Shown here piece by piece: positions 1 through 7,675 of a stretch of DNA of 19,932 nucleotides; position 1 is the stretch's first letter; each line of letters begins with the position of its first letter. The notes beneath the pieces were generated by a model. It was not told where the DNA came from. It saw only the letters and a program-made list of their open reading frames with translations, and ran no database searches. This DNA comes from Halocynthiibacter sp049608145. GTDB lineage: Bacteria > Pseudomonadota > Alphaproteobacteria > Rhodobacterales > Rhodobacteraceae. The stretch spans positions 1-19,932 of the forward strand of contig NZ_JBMYXF010000054.1 in assembly GCF_049608145.1 (NCBI RefSeq), read 5' to 3'. Made by a program: the position numbers and the translations under genes.

Positions 1-235
1 TCAGACGGTGATCAGAAAATGGCAGCATAATTGCCCCACGCTTTGGGGTACTCTCTGTAACACGCCCCGCATCTTCATCAACAGTTACAAATAACTGTGC
101 AGGGATCCACCCCCGGCTTCGTTCGGAATTATGAAATGTACAGTCATAACGTACAGGCGCTGCAACGGCAGACTGGCCAATAAAAACTGTTCCGGCCATA
201 ATAGCTGCACTTGTAATCTTTGTAATTAATTTCAA
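1..235 (-). CDS. Small secreted protein, partial (C-terminus beyond window)
   Basis: I do not recognise the family. A TTG at 233-235 preceded by GGAGA at 241-245 (5-nt gap) opens a frame that runs without a stop to the window edge, giving 78 codons. The first 25 or so residues (MKLITKITSAAIMAG...) form a typical Sec signal peptide: two lysines, a hydrophobic stretch and an AVA-AP cleavage site. The mature part begins with R-x-x-C-x-F, then R-x-R-G-W and an acidic V-D-E-D-A-G stretch. The same pattern occurs in the next gene upstream (305..709), so the two look like tandem paralogues, probably co-transcribed across a 69-bp gap. A periplasmic or secreted location is inferred from the signal peptide only. 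The gene lacks an ATG at the expected position, and the TTG is chosen for its ribosome binding site. Confidence 0.6.
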   Translation of the reverse strand, partial: MKLITKITSAAIMAGTVFIGQSAVAAPVRYDCTFHNSERSRGWIPAQLFVTVDEDAGRVTESTPKRGAIMLPFSDHRL

Positions 236-304
236 TTTTTTCTCCAAGTTATATTTCCTAAACAGGTGAAACGATGCGTCTACCCGTATTATATGTTATT
301 CTCG

Positions 305-709
305 TTATCGGCAGTCGCCGATCGCGCGTGGCCAGGGCAGATACCCACGAGGCTGCACAAGAATGGTTGCCTCCATGGTCCTACGGTCAATGAAGGCGGT
401 ATACCGTTTTAGCGAGATTTGCCCAATGCTATCTTGCGTATCTAAATCCCATGTCATTGTGAGACGTTTTGCGTTATTCGTTCGAATCCTCGTGACCATC
501 GGCCCGCCATTGAATTCTCTGACAACACCATCATCTACAACTGCTTGGCCATTCGCATCAATGTCAAAGACAACAATTACCGAAACCCATCCACCAGCTC
601 TGTCATCTTCGGGAAACTGACAAACCAATCGTTCGGCCTGTGCGACGCTTGTAAAGGTGAAAACGGTAAGCACCGCTGGAAGGATTTTGTTTTTAAAAAA
701 TGATGTCAT
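305..709 (-). CDS. Small secreted hypothetical protein (134 aa), paralogue of the gene at 1..235
   Basis: The function is unknown. Residues 1-25 form a clear signal peptide (MTSFFKNK, hydrophobic core, AQA cleavage before Glu26). The mature protein of about 109 aa is predicted to be exported. It has only two cysteines, Cys30 close to the new N-terminus and Cys133 at the extreme C-terminus (GDCR), which could form a disulfide joining both ends. The sequence is rich in short alternating hydrophobic/charged stretches, suggesting a beta-rich fold. The ATG at 707-709 has GGAG five nucleotides upstream and a good promoter further upstream. The start of the mature region matches the partial gene downstream (R-x-x-C-x-F, R-x-x-G-W, Asp-rich turn). 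Both genes are AT-richer than the sox genes beside them. Confidence 0.72.
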   Translation of the reverse strand: MTSFFKNKILPAVLTVFTFTSVAQAERLVCQFPEDDRAGGWVSVIVVFDIDANGQAVVDDGVVREFNGGPMVTRIRTNNAKRLTMTWDLDTQDSIGQISLKRYTAFIDRRTMEATILVQPRGYLPWPRAIGDCR

Positions 710-740
710 ACATTCTCCATATTTTATTGCTTATACATAA

Positions 741-768
741 AATATAATGTGTCTTTAGTAATTTTCAA
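741..768 (-). promoter_or_regulatory. Sigma70-type promoter for the secreted-protein pair
   Basis: On the minus strand TTGAAA (763-768) is separated by 16 nt from TATATT (741-746). Transcription would begin near 735, about 25 nt before the ATG of the 305..709 gene. The region is strongly AT-rich. This is a sequence-pattern call only. Confidence 0.5.
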
Positions 769-821
769 GTCAATCAGGTTGTACTTACAATTTCCAACAA
801 CTCAGGGCTAGCTATTCATCG

Positions 822-857
822 CAAAAGAAAAAGCCCGAAATTCATATTCCGGGCTTC
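822..857 (-). terminator. Rho-independent terminator of the soxBDAG operon
   Basis: Read on the minus strand, AAGCCCG (850-856) and CGGGCTT (831-837) form a stem around a 12-nt AT-rich loop, followed by TTTCTTTT. It starts 22 nt after the soxG stop codon. Nothing else of the operon lies downstream, so soxG is the last gene here. Confidence 0.85.
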
Positions 858-878
858 TATATTCGGATCAGAAAATAC

Positions 879-1460
879 TTAGAAATACTGGGGCGCAGAT
901 CCTGTTTCAGCCGCTTGTGCCAGAAGGTCACCGACGTATTGCGCCACGGACCGGAAGGCGACGACGCGGAAGGATCCGTCTTCTTCCACCCAGAACGCAC
1001 CGGCCACTTGTGCCAAACGTGTGCGGCGCACATCACCCGTGGTGAACGCATCTGGTGACAGATCGACCGGGGCCAGCTTTGCGAGCACTTCGCGTGGAGC
1101 ATTGCCTTCGCCTGAAACGTCAAACATCACACGCGCGTCAGACACATTCACCGCAAGGGCGAATTGGTCTTTTAATGCCGTGGACAGAGCCTCAACAATC
1201 GCTGGGGCCTGGGCGTGATCGACGACCAACAGCAACTCATCCGAACTCATCCAGGCGACTTTGCCGGATTTGCCCGTGGTTATTTTACGCTGTTCTGGCA
1301 TGGCGGCACCGGTTGCGGTTTTCACCGCTTTCGCCAGTGCTTTGTCCGCCAGATCACCACGCAGGGTGATCATGCCAGTTAGGCCACATTCCGTCACGGA
1401 AGCGAAGCCAGATGAGGCGAAACCTTCCAATGCTGAGGTTGCATTAATTGCTTCAGACAT
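879..1460 (-). CDS. soxG: Sarcosine oxidase, gamma subunit
   Basis: This is the gamma subunit of heterotetrameric sarcosine oxidase, which oxidatively demethylates sarcosine to glycine in the cytoplasm. It is a small subunit with a fold related to the tetrahydrofolate-binding (GcvT-like) domain and packs against the alpha subunit. The protein is 193 aa, usual for SoxG, with the family's typical C-terminal stretch (FWVEEDGSFRVVAFRSVAQY). The identification rests on that plus its place as fourth gene of soxB-soxD-soxA-soxG. The ATG at 1458-1460 is chosen because GGGGAG lies 8 nt upstream and the start overlaps the end of soxA by 8 nt, implying translational coupling. A longer frame from 1535 would overlap soxA much further and has no comparable ribosome binding site. 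A strong terminator follows. Confidence 0.9.
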   Translation of the reverse strand: MSEAINATSALEGFASSGFASVTECGLTGMITLRGDLADKALAKAVKTATGAAMPEQRKITTGKSGKVAWMSSDELLLVVDHAQAPAIVEALSTALKDQFALAVNVSDARVMFDVSGEGNAPREVLAKLAPVDLSPDAFTTGDVRRTRLAQVAGAFWVEEDGSFRVVAFRSVAQYVGDLLAQAAETGSAPQYF

Positions 1461-4400
1461 TCTGCTTCTCCCCTTCTTTATCATAGAACACCGCGTCAAC
1501 GATGCGCGCTTCCACCATGGTTTCACCGTCAACAAGGCCGAATTTCACGGTCTCGCCCATACGGGCTGGGCCGTTGTGGATCAGGCCCATCGCGATGCCT
1601 TTGTCCAGCGTCGGTGAATAATAGGTCGAGGTCACACGACCTTCCATATTGCGTTGGCCATTGGCGTTTGTGCCGTCGGCAATCGCATATGCACCATCTG
1701 GCAGAACGGATCCATCAAGGGTTTCAAGGCCAACCAGCTGCCAACGATCAGGATTGTCCATAAAGCTGCGTTTTTGTGCGCGTTTGCCAAGGAAGTCTTC
1801 CTTCTTCTTGGAAATCGCCCAGTTCAAACCCAGATCCTGTGGAATGATCGTGCCGTCGGTTTCGTCCCCGATCATGATAAAGCCCTTTTCAGCGCGCATC
1901 ACGTGCAGGCCTTCGGTGCCATAAGGCATGATACCGAATTCTTCGCCGGCTTCCAGCAAAGCATCCCAAAACGCACGGCCCTGGCTGGCAGGAACGGCGA
2001 TCTCATAGGACAGCTCACCCGAGAATGAAATCCGGTACACCCGGCAGTCAAAGCCACCGATTGTGCCATCTTTCCATTCCATGAACGGCAGGGTTTCTTT
2101 GGACACATCCATGCCGCCAAGTTTCTCAAGAACTTTACGCGCATTCGGACCAACAACAGCGACTTGTGCCAATTGTTCGGTGACATTTGCCACGTGAACT
2201 TTCCAGTCCCACCATTCAGTCTGAAGCCATTCTTCCATCCAAGCGTGGATACGATCCGCACCGCCAGAAGTCGTGTGGCACAGCCAAGTGTCTTCATCAA
2301 TGCGGGCAACCACACCATCGTCAGACAGGAAGCCATTTTCAGAGCACATCAGACCATAGCGACATTTTCCGACCTTCAGCGTGGACATCATGTTGGTGTA
2401 CATCATGTCCATGAATTTGCCGGCGTCTGGACCTTTGACGATCAGTTTACCCAGGGTTGACGCATCCAGAAGACCCACGTTTGACCGTGTGTTCAGGATC
2501 TCGCGTTTCACCGCATCCTGGTGGGATTCAGTCCCACGCGGATAGGTATACGGACGACGCCAGTTGCCAACAGGTTCCATATAGGCGCCCTGTTCCTCAT
2601 GCCAGGCATGCATCGGTGTGCGACGCAAAGGTTGGAAGGTCTCGCCACGGGCTTCGCCACCAATCGCACCCATAGAAATCGGGTGATATGGTGGGCGGAA
2701 AGTGGTTGTGCCAACCTGTGGGATTTCCTTACCAAGTGCATCAGCAAGGATCGCCAAACCGTTGATGTTGGACAATTTACCTTGATCGGTCGCCATACCC
2801 AAAGTGGTGTAACGTTTGGTGTGCTCGACGCTCTCATAGCCTTCGCGGGCTGCAAGCTGCACGTCAGACACTTTCACGTCGTTCTGGAAATCAAGCCAAG
2901 ACTTCATGCGTTGCGCATGGGTCGCTTTCTTGGGCATGATCCAAACAGGCGCCATGGCTTCTTCAGCGGTCGCGACCGCCTTAGGGGCCGTTTTACGCGT
3001 GGCTGTGAAACCAGACGCTTTCGCTGCCGCCTTGCCCGCATCATGGGCATTCGTCAGCACGTCTGGCGTATCAAGCGCGCCAGATGCAATCCCGGAACAG
3101 ATCACAAAACCTTCGCCGTTATCCCCCAAAGGTGGGCGTGCTGGATCGGGGGCGAACCAAGCTTGATCGGCGTTCCAGTTCAATTTGCCGCCACAATGGG
3201 ACCAAAGATGCACAACCGGGGACCAGCCGCCGGACATGGCAACGGCATCACATTTGATTTCCTCACGTGCGCCGCCCTCGCCTTCCATCAGGGAGATCTC
3301 AACGCCCGTCACGCGCTTGCCGCCTTTGACTTTCGCGATCGCTTTGCCGGTTTCAACACGGATGCCCATGTCGCGCGCTTTGGCTGACAGGGTGCCGTTG
3401 GCTTCGGCACGCGCGTCAACCACCACAGGCACGTCTAGGCCCGCTTCTTTCAACGCAATCGCCGTGCGATAACCATCGTCATTGTTGGTAACCAGCACGG
3501 TTTTCTGGCCAGGAACAACGCCCCAGTTGACCAGATAATCACGCATAGACGCCGCCAGCATAACGCCAGGAATATCATTGCCCGCGAAGGACAAAGGACG
3601 TTCCAAAGCACCTGTCGCTGTCACGATCTGTTTCGCACGAATGCGCCACAGGCGATGACGTGGGCCATCCATGGTTGGGGCGTGATCTGTCACACGTTCA
3701 TAACCCAGCGCATAGCCATGATCATAAACGCCCGCGCCCATCATCCGGGTGCGAATGGTGACGTTTTCCATGGCGCGCAGGGCGTCCAGGGTTTCCGTGA
3801 CCCAAGTGTCCGCGTCTTTGCCGTCGATTTCCGCGCCGTCCACAACCGCACGACCACCGAAATCAGCGGTCTGTTCGATCAACATGACTTTCGCGCCAGA
3901 CTCCGCCGCAGCCTTGGCAGATTGCAAACCCGCGATGCCGCCACCGACAACCAGCACGTCAACGTAAGCATAGAAATGCTCATATGTGTCCGCGTCGATT
4001 TCCTTGGGTGCTGCACCAAGGCCAGCAGAATGGCGCACGATGGGTTCAAACACATGTTTCCAGGCAAAACGCGGGAACATGAAGGTTTTATAGTAGAAAC
4101 CCGCCGGCAGGAAACGCGCGACATAGTTGTTTACAACACCCACGTCCATTTCAAGGCTGGGCCAGTGGTTCTGGGATTTCGCAGTCAGGCCATCGAATAA
4201 TTCGGTGGTGGTGACACGTTGGTTGGGCTCAAATTTGGAACCCTCGCCCATGTTCATCAAGGCGTTGGGTTCTTCCGGGCCCGCCGCCACGATCCCACGG
4301 GGACGGTGATATTTGAACGACCGACCTAGTAACATTTGGTCATTCGCCAAAAGCGCGGACGCCAATGTGTCGCCTTTAAAACCGGTGAAGGTCTTGCCGT

Positions 4401-4467
4401 TGAAGGTAAATGTGCGGCTTTCAGAGCGGTCAATCAGACGGCCCTGAGATTGCAGACGGGTGCTCAT
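1453..4467 (-). CDS. soxA: Sarcosine oxidase, alpha subunit
   Basis: This is the large subunit of heterotetrameric sarcosine oxidase. It binds NAD+ and carries the folate site where the one-carbon unit is captured as 5,10-methylene-tetrahydrofolate. The protein is 1004 aa, normal for the family. In order it shows: an N-terminal ferredoxin-like domain (about 15-100) lacking cluster cysteines but keeping SFKYHRPRG; a dinucleotide-binding fold with GGGIAG at about 175-180 and TATGALERP further on; and a C-terminal aminomethyltransferase-like (GcvT) region over roughly the last 380 residues (DASTLGKLIVKGPDA, VGPNARKVLEKL, SFSGELSYEI, YGTEGLHVMRAEKG). The ATG at 4465-4467 overlaps the soxD stop as ATGA, deciding the start against an in-frame GTG at 4480-4482. 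Tight overlaps on both sides suggest stoichiometric expression with soxD and soxG. Confidence 0.96.
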   Translation of the reverse strand: MSTRLQSQGRLIDRSESRTFTFNGKTFTGFKGDTLASALLANDQMLLGRSFKYHRPRGIVAAGPEEPNALMNMGEGSKFEPNQRVTTTELFDGLTAKSQNHWPSLEMDVGVVNNYVARFLPAGFYYKTFMFPRFAWKHVFEPIVRHSAGLGAAPKEIDADTYEHFYAYVDVLVVGGGIAGLQSAKAAAESGAKVMLIEQTADFGGRAVVDGAEIDGKDADTWVTETLDALRAMENVTIRTRMMGAGVYDHGYALGYERVTDHAPTMDGPRHRLWRIRAKQIVTATGALERPLSFAGNDIPGVMLAASMRDYLVNWGVVPGQKTVLVTNNDDGYRTAIALKEAGLDVPVVVDARAEANGTLSAKARDMGIRVETGKAIAKVKGGKRVTGVEISLMEGEGGAREEIKCDAVAMSGGWSPVVHLWSHCGGKLNWNADQAWFAPDPARPPLGDNGEGFVICSGIASGALDTPDVLTNAHDAGKAAAKASGFTATRKTAPKAVATAEEAMAPVWIMPKKATHAQRMKSWLDFQNDVKVSDVQLAAREGYESVEHTKRYTTLGMATDQGKLSNINGLAILADALGKEIPQVGTTTFRPPYHPISMGAIGGEARGETFQPLRRTPMHAWHEEQGAYMEPVGNWRRPYTYPRGTESHQDAVKREILNTRSNVGLLDASTLGKLIVKGPDAGKFMDMMYTNMMSTLKVGKCRYGLMCSENGFLSDDGVVARIDEDTWLCHTTSGGADRIHAWMEEWLQTEWWDWKVHVANVTEQLAQVAVVGPNARKVLEKLGGMDVSKETLPFMEWKDGTIGGFDCRVYRISFSGELSYEIAVPASQGRAFWDALLEAGEEFGIMPYGTEGLHVMRAEKGFIMIGDETDGTIIPQDLGLNWAISKKKEDFLGKRAQKRSFMDNPDRWQLVGLETLDGSVLPDGAYAIADGTNANGQRNMEGRVTSTYYSPTLDKGIAMGLIHNGPARMGETVKFGLVDGETMVEARIVDAVFYDKEGEKQNV

Positions 4468-4787
4468 ACGGGCATCTCCCACTCTGGTCGTTTCGCTTTG
4501 ATCGCGGCAATGACATCTGCCGGGGGCTCATAGGTTTGGGCGCTGTAGGTTGCGAAAACTTCCAACGTCATGGTGCAGCGCGCCGCGTGGAACCACTTGC
4601 CGCAGCCATTGGCATGCCGCCAGCGTTCAAAGTTCACGCCTTTGGGGTTCTGGCGCGTAAAGAGGTAGCCCTCAAATTCCGCATCAGTTGAGTCAGGCCC
4701 AAAGCGTTTCAGATGGGCTTCGCCACCGCCATGGAATTCAGTTTCTTCGCCGCGCACACCGCAGCAGGGGCAATCAAGGATCAGCAT
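4464..4787 (-). CDS. soxD: Sarcosine oxidase, delta subunit (zinc-binding)
   Basis: This is the small delta subunit of heterotetrameric sarcosine oxidase, which binds one structural zinc and touches the alpha subunit. The protein is 107 aa, the expected size. Zinc ligands are visible: Cys6 and Cys9 in the N-terminal DCPCCG motif, then His58 and Cys62 in RHANGCGKWF. GGGEAHLKR and YLFTRQNPKG are also typical of SoxD. AGGAG lies upstream of the ATG at 4785-4787. It ends in a 4-nt ATGA overlap with soxA. On its 5' side, 127 nt containing a palindromic repeat separate it from soxB, the only loose junction in the operon. Confidence 0.94.
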   Translation of the reverse strand: MLILDCPCCGVRGEETEFHGGGEAHLKRFGPDSTDAEFEGYLFTRQNPKGVNFERWRHANGCGKWFHAARCTMTLEVFATYSAQTYEPPADVIAAIKAKRPEWEMPV

Positions 4788-4849
4788 GAAGGGGTCTCCT
4801 TAGAAGAACAGAGGGCTGCGCCTGAGCCTGGGTGGGTGCTGTAAGCGCC

Positions 4850-4890
4850 CTCCCAGGGGGAGGGTCGGGCGCTGCCCGGCGTTGCCGGGC
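4850..4890 (-). repeat. REP-like GC-rich double palindrome, copy 1 (soxB-soxD gap)
   Basis: In the mRNA sense (minus strand) the element has two hairpins: GCCCGGC-aac-GCCGGGC (4874-4890) and CCTCCC-cct-GGGAGG nearby. It begins 24 nt after the soxB stop codon. A second copy at 15817..15857, same orientation, matches about 35 of 41 positions. No T-run follows, so it is not a normal intrinsic terminator. An alternative stem, GAGGGC (4811-4816) with GCCCTC (4847-4852), competes with the second hairpin. Such elements often stabilise the upstream mRNA or adjust relative expression, which is inference here. Confidence 0.7.
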
Positions 4891-4914
4891 CGTATTGGAA
4901 CATAGAGAAAAGCA

Positions 4915-6162
4915 TCAGTGCGCCACCCCGGCTGCCACAGATTCATCAATGAAGCGGCCTTGGCGGAAACGATCCAAGCCGAATTCCGCAGCCAATGGAC
5001 CAGGTTCACCTTTGGCGACCAGTTCGGCCATGGCCCAACCGGAACCCGGGATCGACTTAAAGCCGCCTGTGCCCCAACCGCCGTTGATGAACATATTGCC
5101 CACTGGTGTTTTGGAGATGATCGGTGACCGGTCGCCGGTGACATCCACGATCCCGCCCCATTGGCGCAGCATTTTCAGACGTGACACCATTGGGAAGGTT
5201 TCGATCAGCGCGCGCACGGTTTCTTCAATATGGTGGAAGGACCCGCGTTGGGTGTAGTTGTTGAACGCGTCTGTGCCGCCGCCGATCACCATCTCGCCTT
5301 TGTCGGATTGTGACATATAGCCGTGAACGGTGTTCGCCATCACGACCACATCCATGCAGGGTTTGATCGGCTCAGACACCAGCGCTTGCAGGGCCACAGA
5401 TTCCATTGGCAGCTCAAAGCCCGCCATATTCGCCATGTGGCCAGAATTGCCCGCAACGATAGAGGCCAGTTTGTTACACCCGATGTGGCCTTTGGTCGTC
5501 TCAACGCCGGTGACTTTGCCGCCTTCACGGGTGACACCGGTAACTTCGCATTGCTGGATGATATCCATACCCATATCGGAACAGGCGCGCGCATAGCCCC
5601 AGGCCACCGCATCGTGACGCGCCGTGCCGCCGCGTTCCTGCCACAGCGCACCCAAAACAGGGTAACGTGGGCCGTCAATGCGGATAATTGGGCAGAGTTC
5701 TTTGACCTTTTCAGGACCGATGAATTCAGTGGCCACACCTTGATACGCGTTGGCTTGCGCCGTGCGTTTATAGCCGCGAATTTCCGCTTCTGTTTGGGCC
5801 AGCATCATCACACCACGCGGTGAGAACATAACGTTGTAGTTCAGATCCTGCGACATGGTTTCATAAAGACCACGGGCTTTTTCATAGATCGCAGCGGACG
5901 GATCTTGCAGATAGTTGGAACGAATGATCGTTGTGTTACGCCCGGTGTTGCCACCGCCCAGCCAACCTTTTTCAATGATCGCCACATTGGTGATGCCAAA
6001 ATTCTTACCAAGGTAGAACGCCGTCGCCAAACCATGGCCACCGGCACCGACAATCACGACATCGTATTTCTTTTTCGGCGCGGGGCTGGCCCAAGCCTTT
6101 TCCCAACCCTGGTGGTAGCGCGCAGCTTCCCGGGCAATGGCAAACATGGAATAACGCTTCAT
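4915..6162 (-). CDS. soxB: Sarcosine oxidase, beta subunit (flavin-binding)
   Basis: This is the catalytic beta subunit of heterotetrameric sarcosine oxidase, belonging to the D-amino-acid-oxidase (DAO) family. It oxidises the N-methyl group of sarcosine at non-covalent FAD and passes electrons to covalent FMN and oxygen. The protein is 415 aa, the usual size. The FAD-binding motif GAGGHG lies at about 39-44 after a DVVIVG strand, followed by EKGWLGGGNTGRNTT. His183 in RGGTARHDAVAWG is the likely covalent FMN attachment residue by position in the family. The C-terminal MFINGGWGTGGFKSIPGSG is the second flavin-contact segment. The ATG at 6160-6162 has GAGGAT about 6 nt upstream. It is the first gene of the operon and divergent from ccmI. 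No folD, purU or glyA follows this operon as seen in some relatives. Confidence 0.96.
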   Translation of the reverse strand: MKRYSMFAIAREAARYHQGWEKAWASPAPKKKYDVVIVGAGGHGLATAFYLGKNFGITNVAIIEKGWLGGGNTGRNTTIIRSNYLQDPSAAIYEKARGLYETMSQDLNYNVMFSPRGVMMLAQTEAEIRGYKRTAQANAYQGVATEFIGPEKVKELCPIIRIDGPRYPVLGALWQERGGTARHDAVAWGYARACSDMGMDIIQQCEVTGVTREGGKVTGVETTKGHIGCNKLASIVAGNSGHMANMAGFELPMESVALQALVSEPIKPCMDVVVMANTVHGYMSQSDKGEMVIGGGTDAFNNYTQRGSFHHIEETVRALIETFPMVSRLKMLRQWGGIVDVTGDRSPIISKTPVGNMFINGGWGTGGFKSIPGSGWAMAELVAKGEPGPLAAEFGLDRFRQGRFIDESVAAGVAH

Positions 6163-6198
6163 CGGCAGATCCTCGTCCGTGAATGTGAAAATCGGACG

Positions 6199-6336
6199 TA
6201 AATCGCCCTTTGTATGTCAGATGCAATTTTGCGCGATTTATGCCGCAACTGCCAGCGGCAGATTCACAACATATTGCGACATGGCCCCTCAAATTCTGTC
6301 GCAAATCATATCAAAACGCCCCCCGAACTGCGACAA
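6199..6336. promoter_or_regulatory. Inverted-repeat cluster in the soxB/ccmI divergent promoter region
   Basis: The 283-bp gap between soxB and ccmI holds several perfect inverted repeats: TAAATCGC (6199-6206) with GCGATTTA (6233-6240); TGCCGC (6241-6246) with GCGGCA (6255-6260); and TTGCGACA (6274-6281) with TGTCGCAA (6297-6304). A third TGCGACAA lies at 6329-6336. The TGCGACA set is the best candidate for a regulator operator because three copies occur within 63 bp. Which gene it controls and what protein binds are unknown. I saw no convincing -35/-10 pair for sox here. Confidence 0.45.
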
Positions 6337-6445
6337 AGCGGGCCACAGCGCCCTGCCCCCTTTTGATTGTGCGTCAGTCAGGTTACATGAAGACAGACCC
6401 TGCCCGCCCATCGGGCGAAATCCGGGCAAAGACAAAGGAAATAAG

Positions 6446-7675
6446 ATGTTCTGGCTGACGGCTGCCCTTCTGATCACCATAAGCGCCCTGTTTATCGCCC
6501 TGCCCCTGACACGTGGCAGCCTTGATGACGAAGGCGAAACCCAAAGCGATGTCGCATTTTATCGCGCGCAATTGGACGCGCTGGATAAGGATGTGGCGCG
6601 TTCGGTGATTTCCCATGAAGAAGCGCAAAGCGCCAAGGTCGAAATTTCACGCCGCCTGCTGGAAGCCGACAAACGCCACAGTCAGGCCGAAATCAACGCC
6701 GCACGCCCGGCCCGCCCTTTGGTTGCAGGATTGGTTGTGTTGGCAATCTTTGGCAGCGGCATTGGGCTTTATACCCAATTGGGGGCCCCTGGCGCACAGG
6801 ATCAGCCCTTGCTTACACGCTATATTGCGGCGGAAGAACGTCGCCTAAACCGTCCGTCCCAGGCACAGGCTGTGTCTGTTGCCCCCGCCAGCACGGCGCA
6901 ACGAGATCCAGAAGATGTGGCACTGATCGATCAACTGCGTGAGGCCTTGCAATCACGCCAGGATGATCTGCGTGGCCATCAGTTGCTGGTCGCAAATGAA
7001 GCCCGTCTTGGCCGTTTTGACAATGCGGCCCAGGCCCAGGCCCAGGTCATTACCATTCTCGGTGATACAGCCACAGCCCAGGATTATGCGGATCAGGCGG
7101 ATCTGATGGTGCTGGCTGCGAATAATTACGTCTCCCCCGAGGCCGAGACCGCCTTACGTGCAGCATTGGAACGGGATCCTAACAATGGCACGGCGCGATT
7201 TTACATGGGGCTGATGCTGGCGCAGATCGGACGTGCGGATATCGCCTTTGAAACCTGGCGTCGCCTGCTGGAACAAAGCCAACCCGATGATCTCTGGGTT
7301 CCCGCGATCCGTGGTCAGATCATGCAAGCCGCGCGCGCGGCCGGGGTACGATATGAACTGCCAGCCGAAGGTGCTGCCCCCCTACGCGGCCCCGATCAGG
7401 CTGCGGTGGAAGCCGCCAGCGAAATGACACCCGAAGCGCGCCGCGCCATGGTTGAAGGCATGGTTGCAAGCCTTGGCGCACGTCTGGCAGACCAAGGTGG
7501 CAGCGCACAAGAATGGGCACAGCTTATCGTTGGGCGCGCCGTATTGGGCGATCGTGCGGGCGCGTCGGCGGTTTTGGCCGAAGCACGTAGCGTCTTTGCT
7601 GGTGATCCCGAAGCACTGGCCATGTTTGACCAGGCCGAAGCACAAATTCAGAACATTCCAGAGGTGAATGAATGA
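6446..7675 (+). CDS. ccmI: Cytochrome c maturation protein CcmI (CycH)
   Basis: CcmI is the inner-membrane chaperone that holds apocytochrome c for haem attachment by the Ccm system. The protein is 409 aa. Residues 1-21 form the first membrane segment. Residues 30-85 form a charged cytoplasmic segment with the family pattern FYRAQLDALDKDVARSVISHEEA and RRLLEADKR. The second membrane segment is at about 91-110. The periplasmic C-terminal part contains TPR-like helices (for example ETALRAALERDPNNGTARFYMGLMLA). The ATG at 6446 follows AAGGAA by about 5 nt. The frame stays open upstream to 6179, but that part has no ribosome binding site and lacks the family N-terminus. No other ccm gene is in the window. 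It overlaps ruvX by four nucleotides (ATGA). Confidence 0.9.
   Translation: MFWLTAALLITISALFIALPLTRGSLDDEGETQSDVAFYRAQLDALDKDVARSVISHEEAQSAKVEISRRLLEADKRHSQAEINAARPARPLVAGLVVLAIFGSGIGLYTQLGAPGAQDQPLLTRYIAAEERRLNRPSQAQAVSVAPASTAQRDPEDVALIDQLREALQSRQDDLRGHQLLVANEARLGRFDNAAQAQAQVITILGDTATAQDYADQADLMVLAANNYVSPEAETALRAALERDPNNGTARFYMGLMLAQIGRADIAFETWRRLLEQSQPDDLWVPAIRGQIMQAARAAGVRYELPAEGAAPLRGPDQAAVEAASEMTPEARRAMVEGMVASLGARLADQGGSAQEWAQLIVGRAVLGDRAGASAVLAEARSVFAGDPEALAMFDQAEAQIQNIPEVNE

Noticed and set aside
2521..3387. Long plus-strand reading frame (288 codons) antisense to soxA
   Set aside because: It lies wholly within soxA, is rich in His/Arg/Cys as expected of an antisense frame of a GC-rich gene, has no ribosome binding site and no recognisable domain.
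6179..6445. N-terminal extension of ccmI by 89 codons
   Set aside because: The extra part has no ribosome binding site and covers the divergent promoter region with inverted repeats. The CcmI family begins with the membrane helix at the ATG at 6446.
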